Shown here: one piece after another, positions 1 through 9,134 of the stretch
How positions within the stretch are numbered: the first letter of the stretch is position 1
Layout of the letters: each line of letters begins with the position of its first letter
Source: JAJPKK01 sp963702755
Lineage (GTDB): Bacteria; Pseudomonadota; Alphaproteobacteria; Rhizobiales; Xanthobacteraceae
Length of the DNA: 64,000 nt
Direction: 5' to 3'
NCBI GenBank assembly: GCA_963702755.1
Contig: CAVPDZ010000018.1
Location: forward strand, 515,173-579,172
The notes under the pieces: generated by a model
The model's input: the letters and a program-made list of their open reading frames with translations, nothing else
Databases searched by the model: none
Told to the model about the DNA's origin: nothing
Translations under genes and position numbers: made by a program

Positions 1-385
1 GGAAATGCTCATAGAGGCCTGCCTGCGTCGGCTTGTTGTAGTACGGGACGACAGACAACACGGCATCGGCGCCGCTCGCCTCGGCATCCCGCGTCAGCTC
101 GATGGCATGATCGGTCGAATTCGAGCCAGCGCCGGCAATCACCGGAACGCGGCCCGACGAAACACCAGCCGCCAGCCGGATCAGCGTGCGATGTTCCTCC
201 ATGCTGAGCGTCGGCGCCTCGCCGGTCGTTCCGCAGACGACAAGCGCGGTCGCCCCTTCCTGAATTTGCCGGTCGCAGAATGTCTCGAAGGCGGCGCTAT
301 CGACGTCGCCTTGATCATCGAACGGGGTCGGCACTGCGGGCGCGTAGCCCGCGAGCTTTGAAACGTAGCGACCGATACTCGCCAT
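1..385 (-). CDS. dapA: 4-hydroxy-tetrahydrodipicolinate synthase, N-terminal part (cut by window edge)
   Basis: Reading from an ATG at 385 leftwards gives one open frame to the window edge, about 128 residues. It begins MASIGRYVSKLAGYAPAVPT and carries the DapA landmarks PTPF near the start, CGTTGEAPTL (pyruvate-binding Thr-Thr loop) and VVPYYNKPTQ, where the first Tyr of the YY pair region is the catalytic tyrosine. The enzyme condenses pyruvate with aspartate semialdehyde in cytoplasmic lysine and diaminopimelate synthesis. The Schiff-base lysine would lie outside the window. A second, more divergent member of the same aldolase family lies at 29641-30528. The downstream gene is not visible. 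Confidence 0.9.
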   Translation of the reverse strand, partial: MASIGRYVSKLAGYAPAVPTPFDDQGDVDSAAFETFCDRQIQEGATALVVCGTTGEAPTLSMEEHRTLIRLAAGVSSGRVPVIAGAGSNSTDHAIELTRDAEASGADAVLSVVPYYNKPTQAGLYEHF

Positions 386-597
386 GGTGTTTTCCTCGGG
401 CGGCCTGCTCAATGAAAGCAAATCGCTCTTCGCGAGCGGTTTTATGAGCCGCACCATAAGATGCGTTCGAATGCCATATAGAAACGAGATTGAGCGATGC
501 GCGGCTATATATGAATGTCATAAATACTCGGTGTTGCGCTCGCATCACCGAAGACCAGCGCAGTGATAGATCATGTCAAGCGACAAAGTCTTTAACT

Positions 598-689
598 CGT
601 CATACCCGCGCTTGTCGCGGGCATCCACGTTTTTCCTTTGGTGTTTCCGCAAGTAAGTCGTGGATGGCCGGGACGAGCCCGGCCATGAC
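598..689. repeat. Palindromic intergenic repeat of Rhizobiales type
   Basis: Two palindromes face each other. Positions 598-629 hold a stem built on cccgcgcttgtcgcggg followed by catccacg, and 659-689 hold cgtggatggccgggacgagc and its pairing half. The outer ends (cgtcat / atgacc) and the catccacg / cgtggatg pair are also complementary, so the whole 92 bp can fold into a cruciform. Repeats of this form are scattered through Bradyrhizobium-like genomes. It lies in the 440-bp gap between dapA (divergent) and the next gene. I see nothing else definite in 386-597 or 690-826. Confidence 0.8.
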
Positions 690-826
690 CAAGCGAAGGG
701 GTCGCGAATTTTGCAGGTTGGTTTTATGCCGTTCATATAACTTTCGCTTCCGCGCCTTCTCGCTTTTTTATGACCTTATGGTCATTTACACGGCACGTAT
801 TCTTGGAGTTTCAAACTGGTGCCGTC

Positions 827-1273
827 ATGACCCACTCTCATACCCTTTCGCCAGGCGATCGTATTATCGAACCGATGATTGCGCTGTCGCGTTGCTCGAA
901 GCTGCAACGAATTATTGTGGCTGGTTCGAAGAGCCTCGAGCTGACCGCCGAGCTCAATCGACGCGGCTATGATCGGGTGGCGTCGACCGCGAACTGCGGC
1001 CGGGCCGCCAACCAATATGACATCGCGTTGGTCGATTGGCGGGGCCGCACGTTCAGGGCCCTCGAAACGACGCTCGATTGGCTGGTGGATTTTCTCGCGC
1101 CGGAAGGTCTGGTGGTCGTTTGGGTCGACCCCCTGAAATCGACCGCCCGCCAGAACCTGCGCGTTGCCCTGGAAGGACGCGGATTCGTCATCGAGGATGG
1201 AGCAGTCCACGACTACGGCTCGGCCATTTCGGCGCGACGACGCGATGTGAAGCCGCTCCCCAAAGCCGCGTGA
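827..1273 (+). CDS. Conserved hypothetical protein with a Rossmann-like core
   Basis: A 148-residue protein starting MTHSHTLSPGDRIIEPMIAL. Visible features are a hydrophobic beta strand followed by a glycine loop (RIIVAGSKS), a second strand ending YDIALVDWRGR and a helix-strand pair LVDFLAPEGLVVVWVDP. That pattern resembles a small, reduced SAM- or nucleotide-binding fold without a clear catalytic motif. I recall similar short proteins in Bradyrhizobium relatives but cannot assign a function. In-frame codons upstream of 827 have no good ribosome site. It ends 10 bp before the convergent Rsm22-family gene. Confidence 0.6.
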   Translation: MTHSHTLSPGDRIIEPMIALSRCSKLQRIIVAGSKSLELTAELNRRGYDRVASTANCGRAANQYDIALVDWRGRTFRALETTLDWLVDFLAPEGLVVVWVDPLKSTARQNLRVALEGRGFVIEDGAVHDYGSAISARRRDVKPLPKAA

Positions 1274-1283
1274 TGTCCGCGCG

Positions 1284-2264
1284 TCAGCGCGTGACCTCGT
1301 CACCCCAGCGCCACGCGCGACGCGCACGGTAAGCTTTCGTGTCGCGTCGCGGCGTGACGTCAACGACAAGGCCGTCGCCGGTACAGAGCTTGGTGCGGAT
1401 CGCACTCTTGCGAACCTCCGGCGGCGCCAGCACACGCGCATCGATGCCGCGCGGCGGCGTGCGCGTCAGCGCCACGTAGGAAAATTTCTCGTCTTCGAAC
1501 GGGACCTCGGCGGCCTTGACGCGCAGATGATCGCGCAGACGCGGCAGGCGGCGGCTGAAGTGACACCAATCGGGCGGAATTAACGGGCAGGCGCGGTCAT
1601 GCGGACACGGCGCCGCCACGTGAGCGCCCGCGGCGATGAGCACGGACCGAATTTCGAGAACGCAAGCGTAGCCTGCGGGCGTCCCGGGCTCGACAATGAC
1701 GAGCGCCCCCGTCGTGGCGTTCCACAGGCGTTGCGCAAGCTGCTCGCGTTCGCTCGCGGCCAACTCGCCGGCCATATAGCTAGCGACGACAAGATCAGCC
1801 GACGCAATGCCGTCGAGCATCTTGAGCGCGTCGCCCTGCTGGTAATTCGCGCGGCGCAGCACGGGATTATCGGCGTCCGCCATTAAGGCAAGCGCAAGGT
1901 CGCGCAGTGCGGCATTCGCATCGAGGAGACGGATATCGTCGAGTTGCGCGAACACCTGTGCTGCGGCGAAGGCCGCGGTCGCCGGGCCGGCACCGACGTC
2001 AAGCATAGTGCGCGGCGCGAACGTGGGCTCGATATTGCGCAACGCGTCGAGTGCCGAGATCACCGCAGCATAGGTCGCCGGCATTCGTGCGAATGCGTAG
2101 GCGAGGGCATCGTCCCGGGTCGCAATCGTCCGCGATCCGCCACCGGCACGAAATGTCAGTGACTGCGCCGTCACGCGCTCGGCAATGGCATTGCGGGAAA
2201 CGCCGTGGCCAAGATTGTCGAGCGCGCGGCGCACATCGGACGGCAAATCGGGCGCTGTAACCAT
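1284..2264 (-). CDS. Small ribosomal subunit Rsm22-family methyltransferase-like protein
   Basis: About 326 residues from the ATG at 2264 (MVTAPDLPSDVRRALDNLGH). A class I SAM-binding motif is clear (MLDVGAGPATAAFAAAQ), followed by an acidic strand end (DIRLLDANAA). The C-terminal half carries the family's cysteine cluster, CPHDRACP followed by DWCHFSRR, which in Rsm22 homologues holds a metal or Fe-S centre. Family members associate with the small ribosomal subunit, and the mitochondrial homologue is needed for subunit assembly. The bacterial role is not established. The frame is open further upstream to 2336, but the family-like sequence begins at 2264. Confidence 0.82.
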   Translation of the reverse strand: MVTAPDLPSDVRRALDNLGHGVSRNAIAERVTAQSLTFRAGGGSRTIATRDDALAYAFARMPATYAAVISALDALRNIEPTFAPRTMLDVGAGPATAAFAAAQVFAQLDDIRLLDANAALRDLALALMADADNPVLRRANYQQGDALKMLDGIASADLVVASYMAGELAASEREQLAQRLWNATTGALVIVEPGTPAGYACVLEIRSVLIAAGAHVAAPCPHDRACPLIPPDWCHFSRRLPRLRDHLRVKAAEVPFEDEKFSYVALTRTPPRGIDARVLAPPEVRKSAIRTKLCTGDGLVVDVTPRRDTKAYRARRAWRWGDEVTR

Positions 2265-2369
2265 GGTGACGTGCCTGATCTCCCGCGGATCCGCCGGCGC
2301 GAATCCCGCGGCCGATGAGTTGGAAAGCGCGGGCAAAACGGGAGGCCTGCGGGCCAGATCGCAACGACG

Positions 2370-3362
2370 CTAAATCTGCTGACCGTCGCCGAGCGGGATG
2401 TCGCGCATCGTGCTCGGCGCAAACAGGTCCTCGATCTTCACCCGGTGCGACGTCAAGCCGTGCTCGTGGGTGTATTGCAACAGCGCCTCGAGGCTCGGGC
2501 GGTTCTTTTCGATGCCGTAGGGGAACCAGTCCTCGCCCATGATCTCCTGCTCTTCTTCAAGCAGCGGCTGCAGCCAGGCCGATGAGACTTTCGGCGAACC
2601 CTGCTCGCCGAGAAGGGCGTAGCAGCGATCCTTGGCGGTGCAGAGCGCCTTGTAGAGGCTTTGCGCCACCCACGGATCGCGGTCGTAAATATCGCGGCGG
2701 ATCACCACCGTGTGCATGATCGGATAGATGCGGGTGCGGCGGAAATAATCCTTCTCCGCCGCGGCGTAGTCGGGAAACAGGCGCCGCACCTTGGCGTTGC
2801 CGCGCCGGAACGACAGCGGGTTGTTGGCGGTCATCAGGAAATCGATCTCGCCGCGTTCGAGCATGTCGCCGAGTTCGGTGCCGGCCGGCGCCTGGGTGAG
2901 GCGGATGTTCGCCGGCAGCTTGCGGCCCAGCCGATCGGTGCGGCCCTGCACCCATTCGACATCGCTCGGCTTCACGCCGTATTCGTGGTCGAGCAGCCCG
3001 CGCATGTAGACGGCCGCGGTCATGCTGAATTCCGGAACGCCGCCGCGCTTGCCCTTGAGGTCGGCGGGAGACTTGATGCCCTTGTCGGCGTTGATGAAGA
3101 AGTAACCGTGGCGGAAGACGCGCGACGGAAACACCGGGATGGCGATGAACGGCGACTTGCCCTCGCTCACGAGCGTCGTGTAGTTCGACAGCGACATCTC
3201 GGAGGCGTCGAATTCGCGATATTGCAGCATGCGCCAGAAAATCTCGGCGGGCTGCAACGTCAGATAGTTGAGGTCGATGCCGTCCGGTTGAAGCGTGCCG
3301 TCGCGCAACGACTGGGTGCGATCATAGGGGCCGCAGGCGAAGGTGAGACGCAGCTTGGACAT
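2370..3362 (-). CDS. 4,5-dihydroxyphthalate decarboxylase-like protein (NMT1/periplasmic-binding fold)
   Basis: 330 residues starting MSKLRLTFACGPYDRTQSLR. There is no signal peptide, which argues for a cytoplasmic enzyme, not a transport receptor. The fold type is suggested by LTFACGPYDRT, the hinge segment DLKGKRGGVPEFSMTA and VVIRRDIYDRDPWVAQSLY. This family is usually labelled 4,5-dihydroxyphthalate decarboxylase, acting in phthalate and related ring breakdown, but many members are untested. The start at 3362 is chosen because GAGGA lies seven bases upstream; the ATG at 3368 would sit directly on it. It is divergent from the Bug receptor at 3535 and next to a cupin and a molybdenum hydroxylase, a context that fits catabolism of an organic acid or aromatic. 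Confidence 0.75.
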   Translation of the reverse strand: MSKLRLTFACGPYDRTQSLRDGTLQPDGIDLNYLTLQPAEIFWRMLQYREFDASEMSLSNYTTLVSEGKSPFIAIPVFPSRVFRHGYFFINADKGIKSPADLKGKRGGVPEFSMTAAVYMRGLLDHEYGVKPSDVEWVQGRTDRLGRKLPANIRLTQAPAGTELGDMLERGEIDFLMTANNPLSFRRGNAKVRRLFPDYAAAEKDYFRRTRIYPIMHTVVIRRDIYDRDPWVAQSLYKALCTAKDRCYALLGEQGSPKVSSAWLQPLLEEEQEIMGEDWFPYGIEKNRPSLEALLQYTHEHGLTSHRVKIEDLFAPSTMRDIPLGDGQQI

Positions 3363-3534
3363 GGGCATTTCCTCGGGCGTTTTGACAGGCAGTTGCGGCT
3401 TTGTCGTAAGACGACCGCCGTGGACTGACAAGATTAGCCTTCGGTCGGGCCGGGGTGCGGTTGCGACAAAAGCGAAGCTGGCACGTGTGGCGCGAATACC
3501 GTAGCCTCGACCGCAGATGACAAGGGGTTTGCGC

Positions 3535-4527
3535 ATGTTCTTTTGCCGCCGGGTTGCCGCTGCGCTCGCATCGTGGCTCGCACTAGCGTCCCTCCTGTTC
3601 TGCGGTGGCGCGGCAGCGGCGGAGAATTTCCCCGACCACGTGGTGCGCATCGTCAACCCGTTTCCGCCCGGCGGGTCGGTTGACGTGCTCGCGCGGCTCA
3701 TGGCGCAAAAGCTCTCCGAAAATCTCGGCCAGCAATTCATCATCGAGACGCGCACCGGCGCCGGCGGCAATGTCGGCGCGGATTCGGTCGCCAAGGCCGA
3801 GCCCGATGGTTACACGCTGCTGTTCACGGCGCCGGGTCCGCTGGTCGTCAACCAGACGCTGTACGTGAGGGGGCTGCCCTACGACCCGGCCAAGGACTTT
3901 GCGCCGATTGCGCTGTTCGCAATCGCGCCCATCGTCCTCATGGTCAACCCCGATATTCCGGCGCACAACGTCCAGGAGTTGATCGCTTTCGCCCGCAAAC
4001 ATCCCGGCGAGGTCAATTTCGGCTCAGCCGGCAATGGGTCGACGCCGCATCTGTGCGGCGAGCTCTTCAAGACCATGGCGAAAGTCGACATCGTCCATGT
4101 GCCCTATCGCGGCACCGGACCCGCCATGAACGACCTGATCGGCGGCCACATCCAGATGTTCTTCGATCTTCTGCCGGGAAGTCTCCCGCAAATTGCGAGC
4201 GGCAAAGTGCGCGCCCTCGCAAACGCCGGCTTGAAACGTCCGCCTGCGCTTGCCGACTTGCCGACGGTCAGCGAGCAGGGCTTGACCGGATTCGACGCCA
4301 CCTCGTGGGTCGGCGTCGTCGCGCCCGCGCAAACGCCGGCGGCCGTGAGAGCGAAATTGGTCGCGGAGATCGAGAAGGCCGTCGAGGCGCCCGATGTCGC
4401 CGCCCGCATTCACGAGTTGGGCTCCGAGCCGGGGACCGCCTTTGGCGACGCCTTCGGCGCGTTCATGGCGGCCGAGACCGCCAAATGGGCCGCGGTGATC
4501 AAGGCGTCCGGGGCGCGCGCGGACTAA
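3535..4527 (+). CDS. Bug-family (TctC-like) extracytoplasmic solute receptor
   Basis: 330 residues: a signal peptide (MFFCRRVAAALASWLALASL, cleaved after AAAA) followed by a complete Bug domain. Hallmarks are VRIVNPFPPGGSVDVLARLM, the region GGNVGADSVAKAEPDGYTLL and VPYRGTGPAMNDLIGGHIQM. Bug proteins bind small carboxylates or aromatics in the periplasm and hand them to TctAB-type transporters or act as sensors. No TctA or TctB gene lies nearby, so this is an orphan receptor. The start at 3535 is preferred over 3517 because AAGGGG lies eight bases upstream of it. It converges on the cupin gene. Confidence 0.88.
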   Translation: MFFCRRVAAALASWLALASLLFCGGAAAAENFPDHVVRIVNPFPPGGSVDVLARLMAQKLSENLGQQFIIETRTGAGGNVGADSVAKAEPDGYTLLFTAPGPLVVNQTLYVRGLPYDPAKDFAPIALFAIAPIVLMVNPDIPAHNVQELIAFARKHPGEVNFGSAGNGSTPHLCGELFKTMAKVDIVHVPYRGTGPAMNDLIGGHIQMFFDLLPGSLPQIASGKVRALANAGLKRPPALADLPTVSEQGLTGFDATSWVGVVAPAQTPAAVRAKLVAEIEKAVEAPDVAARIHELGSEPGTAFGDAFGAFMAAETAKWAAVIKASGARAD

Positions 4528-4612
4528 GGCGCGACGCCCGCGAGCCTGACGCCAGCGTGAATGGCGCGAGAAACGCGCGCCATTTCGCTTCCATCGCCGA
4601 GGGAACGCTAAG

Positions 4613-4666
4613 CTTCGCTACTTCGCTACTTCGCTACTTCGCTACTTCGCTACTTCGCTACTTCGC
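4613..4666. repeat. 8-bp tandem repeat, six copies plus a partial copy
   Basis: The unit CTTCGCTA is repeated perfectly at 4613, 4621, 4629, 4637, 4645 and 4653, then CTTCGC at 4661. It sits between the convergent Bug and cupin genes, and the cupin stop codon (4658-4660, read on the minus strand) lies inside the sixth copy. With identical copies it looks like a recent slipped-strand expansion and a likely variable-number locus. Because it starts at the stop codon, changes in copy number would not alter the cupin protein. Confidence 0.95.
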
Positions 4667-5191
4667 GCCCTCAAGGTGCGCGGCGCGGCGCTTGTAGAGC
4701 TCCTCGTCGGCGTAACCCATGGTTTCCGGCTTGCCGCGGCCGAGCATCACCTGGAAGTAGACCGGCTCCAGGCTGTCGTTCTGGTAGCCGTGGATGACGC
4801 CGGCCGGGCACGAGATGCACTCCCACGGGCCGAGGCGCGTGGTGAGGCGCTTGCCGCTTTCATCCTCCACGAACACGTCGAGAAATCCCTGGAGCACGAA
4901 GAAGCACTCCTCGACCTCGTGGGTGTGGGCGGCGTTGCCCTGGCCGGGCTCGACATACATGATCGAAAGCGTGAAGTTGCCGGCCGGGATCACGGTCGGG
5001 TCGCCGTGTTTGCCCGAACCGCCGGCGCCGATGAAGCGATGCTGGGCCCGCTTGAACCCCTCGACTTTTGCATCTTCGAAGGCCGCCCAGTCGGGCTTGC
5101 GGTCGCGAAAGCGGCCGACATAGCGATTGAAGATATCCTCGATGGGCACGCCCACCAGTTCCTTGGGCCGCGGATGCCGTGCAACGCTCAT
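4658..5191 (-). CDS. Cupin-domain protein
   Basis: 177 residues with a single cupin barrel in the second half. Motif 1 is NAAHTHEVEECFFVLQG, containing two His and a Glu as metal ligands. Motif 2 is CPAGVIHGYQNDS, giving the third His. Upstream GAGG in the minus strand supports the ATG at 5191. Small cupins of this type are dioxygenases, isomerases or sensors, and the substrate cannot be read from sequence. It is about 65 bp from the molybdenum hydroxylase large subunit, downstream on the same strand, so the two may be co-transcribed and act in the same catabolic route. Confidence 0.85.
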   Translation of the reverse strand: MSVARHPRPKELVGVPIEDIFNRYVGRFRDRKPDWAAFEDAKVEGFKRAQHRFIGAGGSGKHGDPTVIPAGNFTLSIMYVEPGQGNAAHTHEVEECFFVLQGFLDVFVEDESGKRLTTRLGPWECISCPAGVIHGYQNDSLEPVYFQVMLGRGKPETMGYADEELYKRRAAHLEGAK

Positions 5192-5257
5192 GGGTGAACT
5201 CCTCTTGTCGCGATCAATTGGCTCGAGGACGAATTTATTGTCCGGTTGATTGCTTCG

Positions 5258-7547
5258 TCAACGAAGGGCTGCGTGCCCATTGCGCCCGGCCTCGACCATT
5301 TCCCAGATGCGCGACGGCGTCAGCGGCAATTCGCGCGGCTCGACGCCGAACGAGGAGAGCGCATTGGCGACCGCGTTCGCCATGATGCCGCCTGCGGAGA
5401 TGATGCCGCCTTCGCCCGCGCCCTTCGCGCCGAGCGGATTGATGGGCGAGGGGAACTCGTCGGTGATGATGCTGCGGAGGTTGGGAAAGTCGCTCGCGGT
5501 CGGCAACAGATAGTCGGCGAGCGATCCGGTGAGGAACTGCCCCTGCTCATCGTAGAGCAAGTCCTCGAGCATCGCGCCGCCGAGACCCTGCACCAGCGAG
5601 CCGATCACCTGGCCGCGGACCGTCATCGGGTTGATGATGCGCCCGCAGTCAACCACGGTCACGTAATCGATGATGCGCACGTCCCCGACCCGCGCGTCGA
5701 CGGTGACGTGCGCCGCGTGCGCGCCATAGGTGTAGGTGTGCTTCTTGTTGAGGAAGATGCCTTCCGCGGTGAGGCCGACAAAATCCGCAAAGGTGAGCGT
5801 CTTGCCATCCGGCGTGATGACGCGGTCTTCGCTGATCTTGATATCGGCCGGCGCGCAGCCCAGCCGCTTCGCGGCGGTCGCCTCGAATAAGCTCGTGCAA
5901 ATTCTTGGTCGCGTCGAGGAGCGCCGAGCCGCCCATGACGACCGAGCGCGAATGATAGGCGCCGTAGCCGTCGCTCACATAGGCGGTCGAACCGTGATGG
6001 ACGCCGCTGATGCGCTCGATCGGAAGTTCGAGGGCATCGGCGGCAATCTGGGCAAACACGGTCTCGACGCCTTGCCCGACAGCCGACGAGCCGATGTAGA
6101 CCGCGACCGCGCCGCCGGCTTCGATTTCAAGGCGCGCCGTCTCTTTCGGACCGGCGGCCCCGCCCTCGATGAAGCAACTGATCGCGAGGCCGTGGTAGCG
6201 GCCATCGATCAATTGGCCCTGCAGCTTCGCCTTCTCCGCCCAGCGAATTTCATTGAGGCAGCGGTCGAGCGTGATCTGGTAATCGCCGCTGTCGAGCTCG
6301 TCCTTCGACTCGAAGGGCGTGATGGTCGGGACCGGACAGGGCATGGCCGACGCCGGAATGAGATTGCGGCGACGAAACTCGACCCGGTCGATGCCGAGAT
6401 CCTTCGCCACGATATCGAGGAGCCGCTCGCGAAAGAAATCGGTCTCGAACCGACCCGGACCGCGATAGGTGCCGACCGGCGTCTTGTTGGTCATCCACAG
6501 CGACACGTCGATGTTGACGTCGGCGATGCTGTACGGGCCCGACATGAACTGGGCGATGTTGCGCGCGCCGACCGCGCCGTTGGTCCGCATGTAGGCGCCC
6601 ATGTCGACATCGATGTGGCCGCGCAGGGCGAGCATCTTGCCGTCGCGGGTGCAGGCGATCTCGACGTCGACCTCGGCCTGGCGGGCATGGTTCATCGCCA
6701 TCAGATTTTCGCGGCGATCCTCGATCCACTTCACCGGACGTCCGACATGGCGGGCCGCGAACGGGATCAGGAAGTCCTCGGGATAGAATTCCCCACGCGC
6801 GCCGAAGCCGCCGCCGACGTCGTTCTCGATCATCTCGATGGCGCCTTCGGGCAGGCCGATCTGCTTTGCGAGAATGCGCCGATTGAAGAACGGCACCTTG
6901 GCGGCGCCTGAGATCGTGAGGCGGCCGGCCGCCGCATCCCACTCGGCGAGCACGCCGCGCGGTTCCATGGTGAGACCGTAGTGCCGCCCGGTGCGGAGCT
7001 TCTCGCGTCGCACATAGGGCGCCGTGCGGAACACCGCGTCGGCGTCGCCGCAACGGGCCACGAATGTCAGGGAACGGTTGGTGCCTTGCGCATCGAACAG
7101 CAGCACGTCATCGCGCGCGGCCGTCTCGCAATTCGTCACCACCGGAAGCGGCTCGATATCGAGCGCGATCCGCTCGATGGCGTCCTCGCCAATGGCAATG
7201 CTGTCGGCAAGCACCACCGCGACCGGCTCGCCGACGTAACGCACTTTGGAGTCCGCGATCACGGTCTGCTCGAACGGCTTGAACTCGGGCAGCGGCTGCA
7301 ACCGCATGCCGATGACCGGCGGACCGCCCGGCATATCGCGCGCGGTGATGACCGCGTGGACGCCCGGCATCTTCAATGCGGCCGCAGCATCGATCCCGCG
7401 AATGCGGCCGTGCGCGACCGAACTGCGCAGAATGACCGCGTAAAGCAGCCCCTCAGGCGCAAGGTCGTCGACATAGCAGCCGCGGCCGCGGACGAAGCGC
7501 AAATCCTCTCGTCGCTCGACCGCGCTGCCGATGAAGGTGTTCTTCAT
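5258..7547 (-). CDS. Molybdenum hydroxylase large subunit (CoxL/XdhA family), broken by one +1 frameshift
   Basis: About 762 residues if the single extra base near 5881-5882 is removed. The first frame (MKNTFIGSAVERREDLRFVR) covers the aldehyde oxidase N-terminal domain and most of the molybdopterin domains. The second frame, from about 5880 to 5258, restores the C-terminus (RIIDYVTVVDCGRIINPMTV). It hydroxylates or oxidises a carbonyl or heteroaromatic substrate with a Mo-cytosine-dinucleotide cofactor. The active-site loop reads TYRGPGR, closer to the form II AYRGAGR loop than to the AYXCSFR loop of true CO dehydrogenase, so CO oxidation is unlikely. Medium and small subunits follow upstream on the same strand. 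Confidence 0.85.
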
Positions 7548-7601
7548 GACGCGGCTTTCATCGCTGCGACAGCCCGCGGCGGGGCTCAGCGGGGCGCGCG
7601 C

Positions 7602-8075
7602 TCATGGAGCGCTCTTCTTGTAGGCCGAACGCGCGTCGAGCACGGCTTCGACGATCGAGATATAGCCGGTGCAGCGGCAGATGTTGCCGGACAACACCTC
7701 GCGCACACGGTCGGCGTCGCAGTCCGGCTCCTCGCTGAGCAGCGCGTGGGCCGTGGTGATCATGCCGGGCGTGCAGAAGCCGCATTGCAGAGCATGATGA
7801 CGCCGGAACGAAGCCTGCAGCGGCGTGAGCGCTTCATCATTCGACAGGCCTTCGATGGTCACGACCGAGCTGCCCTCGGCCTGCACGGCGAGCATCAGGC
7901 AGGCGCGCACCGCGGCGCCATCGACCAGAATCGTGCAGGCGCCGCACACGCCATGCTCGCAGCCGACATGCGTGCCGGTGAGCCGCAACTTGTGCCGCAA
8001 ACAGTCGGCGAGCGTCATCCGCGGCTCGACCTCGACCGTCACCGGCTTGCCATTGACTTCGAAACGTACGGTCAT
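7602..8075 (-). CDS. Molybdenum hydroxylase small subunit, two [2Fe-2S] clusters (CoxS-like)
   Basis: 157 residues, the normal size. The plant-type ferredoxin cluster is GCEHGVCGACTILVDG with a further upstream-type Cys in RACL, and the helical-bundle cluster is CGFCTPGM followed by GNICRCTGY. Together these carry electrons from the Mo site to FAD. It overlaps the stop of the FAD subunit by four bases (ATGA), so translation is coupled, and it lies 54 bp upstream of the large subunit. The gene is intact, unlike its two partners. Confidence 0.95.
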   Translation of the reverse strand: MTVRFEVNGKPVTVEVEPRMTLADCLRHKLRLTGTHVGCEHGVCGACTILVDGAAVRACLMLAVQAEGSSVVTIEGLSNDEALTPLQASFRRHHALQCGFCTPGMITTAHALLSEEPDCDADRVREVLSGNICRCTGYISIVEAVLDARSAYKKSAP

Positions 8076-8933
8076 GCTCGACTGCTCGCGCTTTGCAGGG
8101 CCCGTTCGACCATCGTTCCGATCAGCGATTTGCGGTACGCGCCACTGGCATGGATGTCGGCCTTGGGATCGACCGATGCCGACGCGGCAGCGCCGGCGCG
8201 CTCGCTCACCGCCACGTCGACCAGCCGTCCGTTGATCTCGGCCTCGGCGGCGGCGAGCCTTAAGGGCCGGTCGGCGACCCCGATGGCGCCGACGTGGGCA
8301 TTGTGGGCCTTGCCGTCCGGGCCAATGTCGTAGAACACCGCGGCCGCGGCCATGGCGAAATCGCCGCGCCGGCGCGAAAACTCCTGGAAGGCCCAGCGCC
8401 GCGACGCCGGCCAGGCCGGCAATCGCACCCTCACGATAATCTCGTCCGCCGCGAGCGCGGTGATCAACGGCGCGATGAAGAAATCGTCGGCCTTGATCGT
8501 GCGCGCCCCGCCGCTTCCCATCACGTCGATCTCGGCATCGCAGGCAACGGCAATGCCCCGGCATCTCGGCGGCAGGGTCGGCGTGCGCAAGGCTGCCGCC
8601 CACGGTGCCGCGATTGCGGATCTGGTAATGCGCGACATGATCGATCGCCGCCTTGAGCAGCGGGTGCGCCGTGTCGAGGCGGTCATCGTCCTCGATGTCG
8701 CGCCAGCGCACCAAGGCACCGAGCTCGACGCCGCCTTTGGTGACCTCGATCCGCCGCAAGTCGGTCAGCTTGCGCAAATCGACGAGCAGAGACGGCGAAG
8801 CGATGCGAAACGCCATCATCGGCACGAGGCTCTGGCCGCCGGCGAGCGCCTTGGCGTCGTCGCGCGAGGCGAGCAACGTCACCGCCTCCGCAACGGTCGC
8901 GGGACAAGCATATTCGAAGGCGGGAAGTTTCAT
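8072..8933 (-). CDS. Molybdenum hydroxylase FAD-binding medium subunit (CoxM-like), broken by one +1 frameshift
   Basis: About 286 residues when one base in the run of four C at 8556-8559 is dropped. The first frame has the FAD motifs LAGGQSLVPMMAFR and NRGTVGGSLAHADPAAEMP; the second frame continues with VACDAEIDVMG and ends MVERALQSASSRA. It passes electrons from the Fe-S subunit to an acceptor through FAD. The gene order FAD, Fe-S, Mo on the minus strand is the usual operon. The break falls directly after the second FAD-contact motif, so the truncated first frame could not work as written. Confidence 0.85.
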
Positions 8934-9134
8934 CGGCGGCGGCTGAACGAGGGCATCGGTTTCCCTAACACCACGCCGATTGGAGGGTCAATGCGGCCGC
9001 CCGGCGAGCTGTGCGCCGTGGCATGGCAACTGCGCTGGTTGCATGCATCTTGGCGGCTTTGTCTGCGCTGACCGCGGCTGGTAGAGACTGGCGCGACCAC
9101 GTCGAACCCACTTCCTCGCTCCTTGCGACACGCG

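Noticed and set aside
4613..4666. CRISPR-like array
   Set aside because: Units are 8 bp with no spacers; it is a simple tandem repeat.
5258..8933. Aerobic CO dehydrogenase (coxMSL)
   Set aside because: The large-subunit loop is TYRGPGR, not the AYXCSFR loop of CO-oxidising enzymes, and no CoxDEF genes are nearby.
9011..9134. Short secreted protein (MATALVACILAALSALTAA) before sfsA
   Set aside because: Hydrophobic start only; the frame then runs into sfsA in the wrong frame with no conserved mature region.
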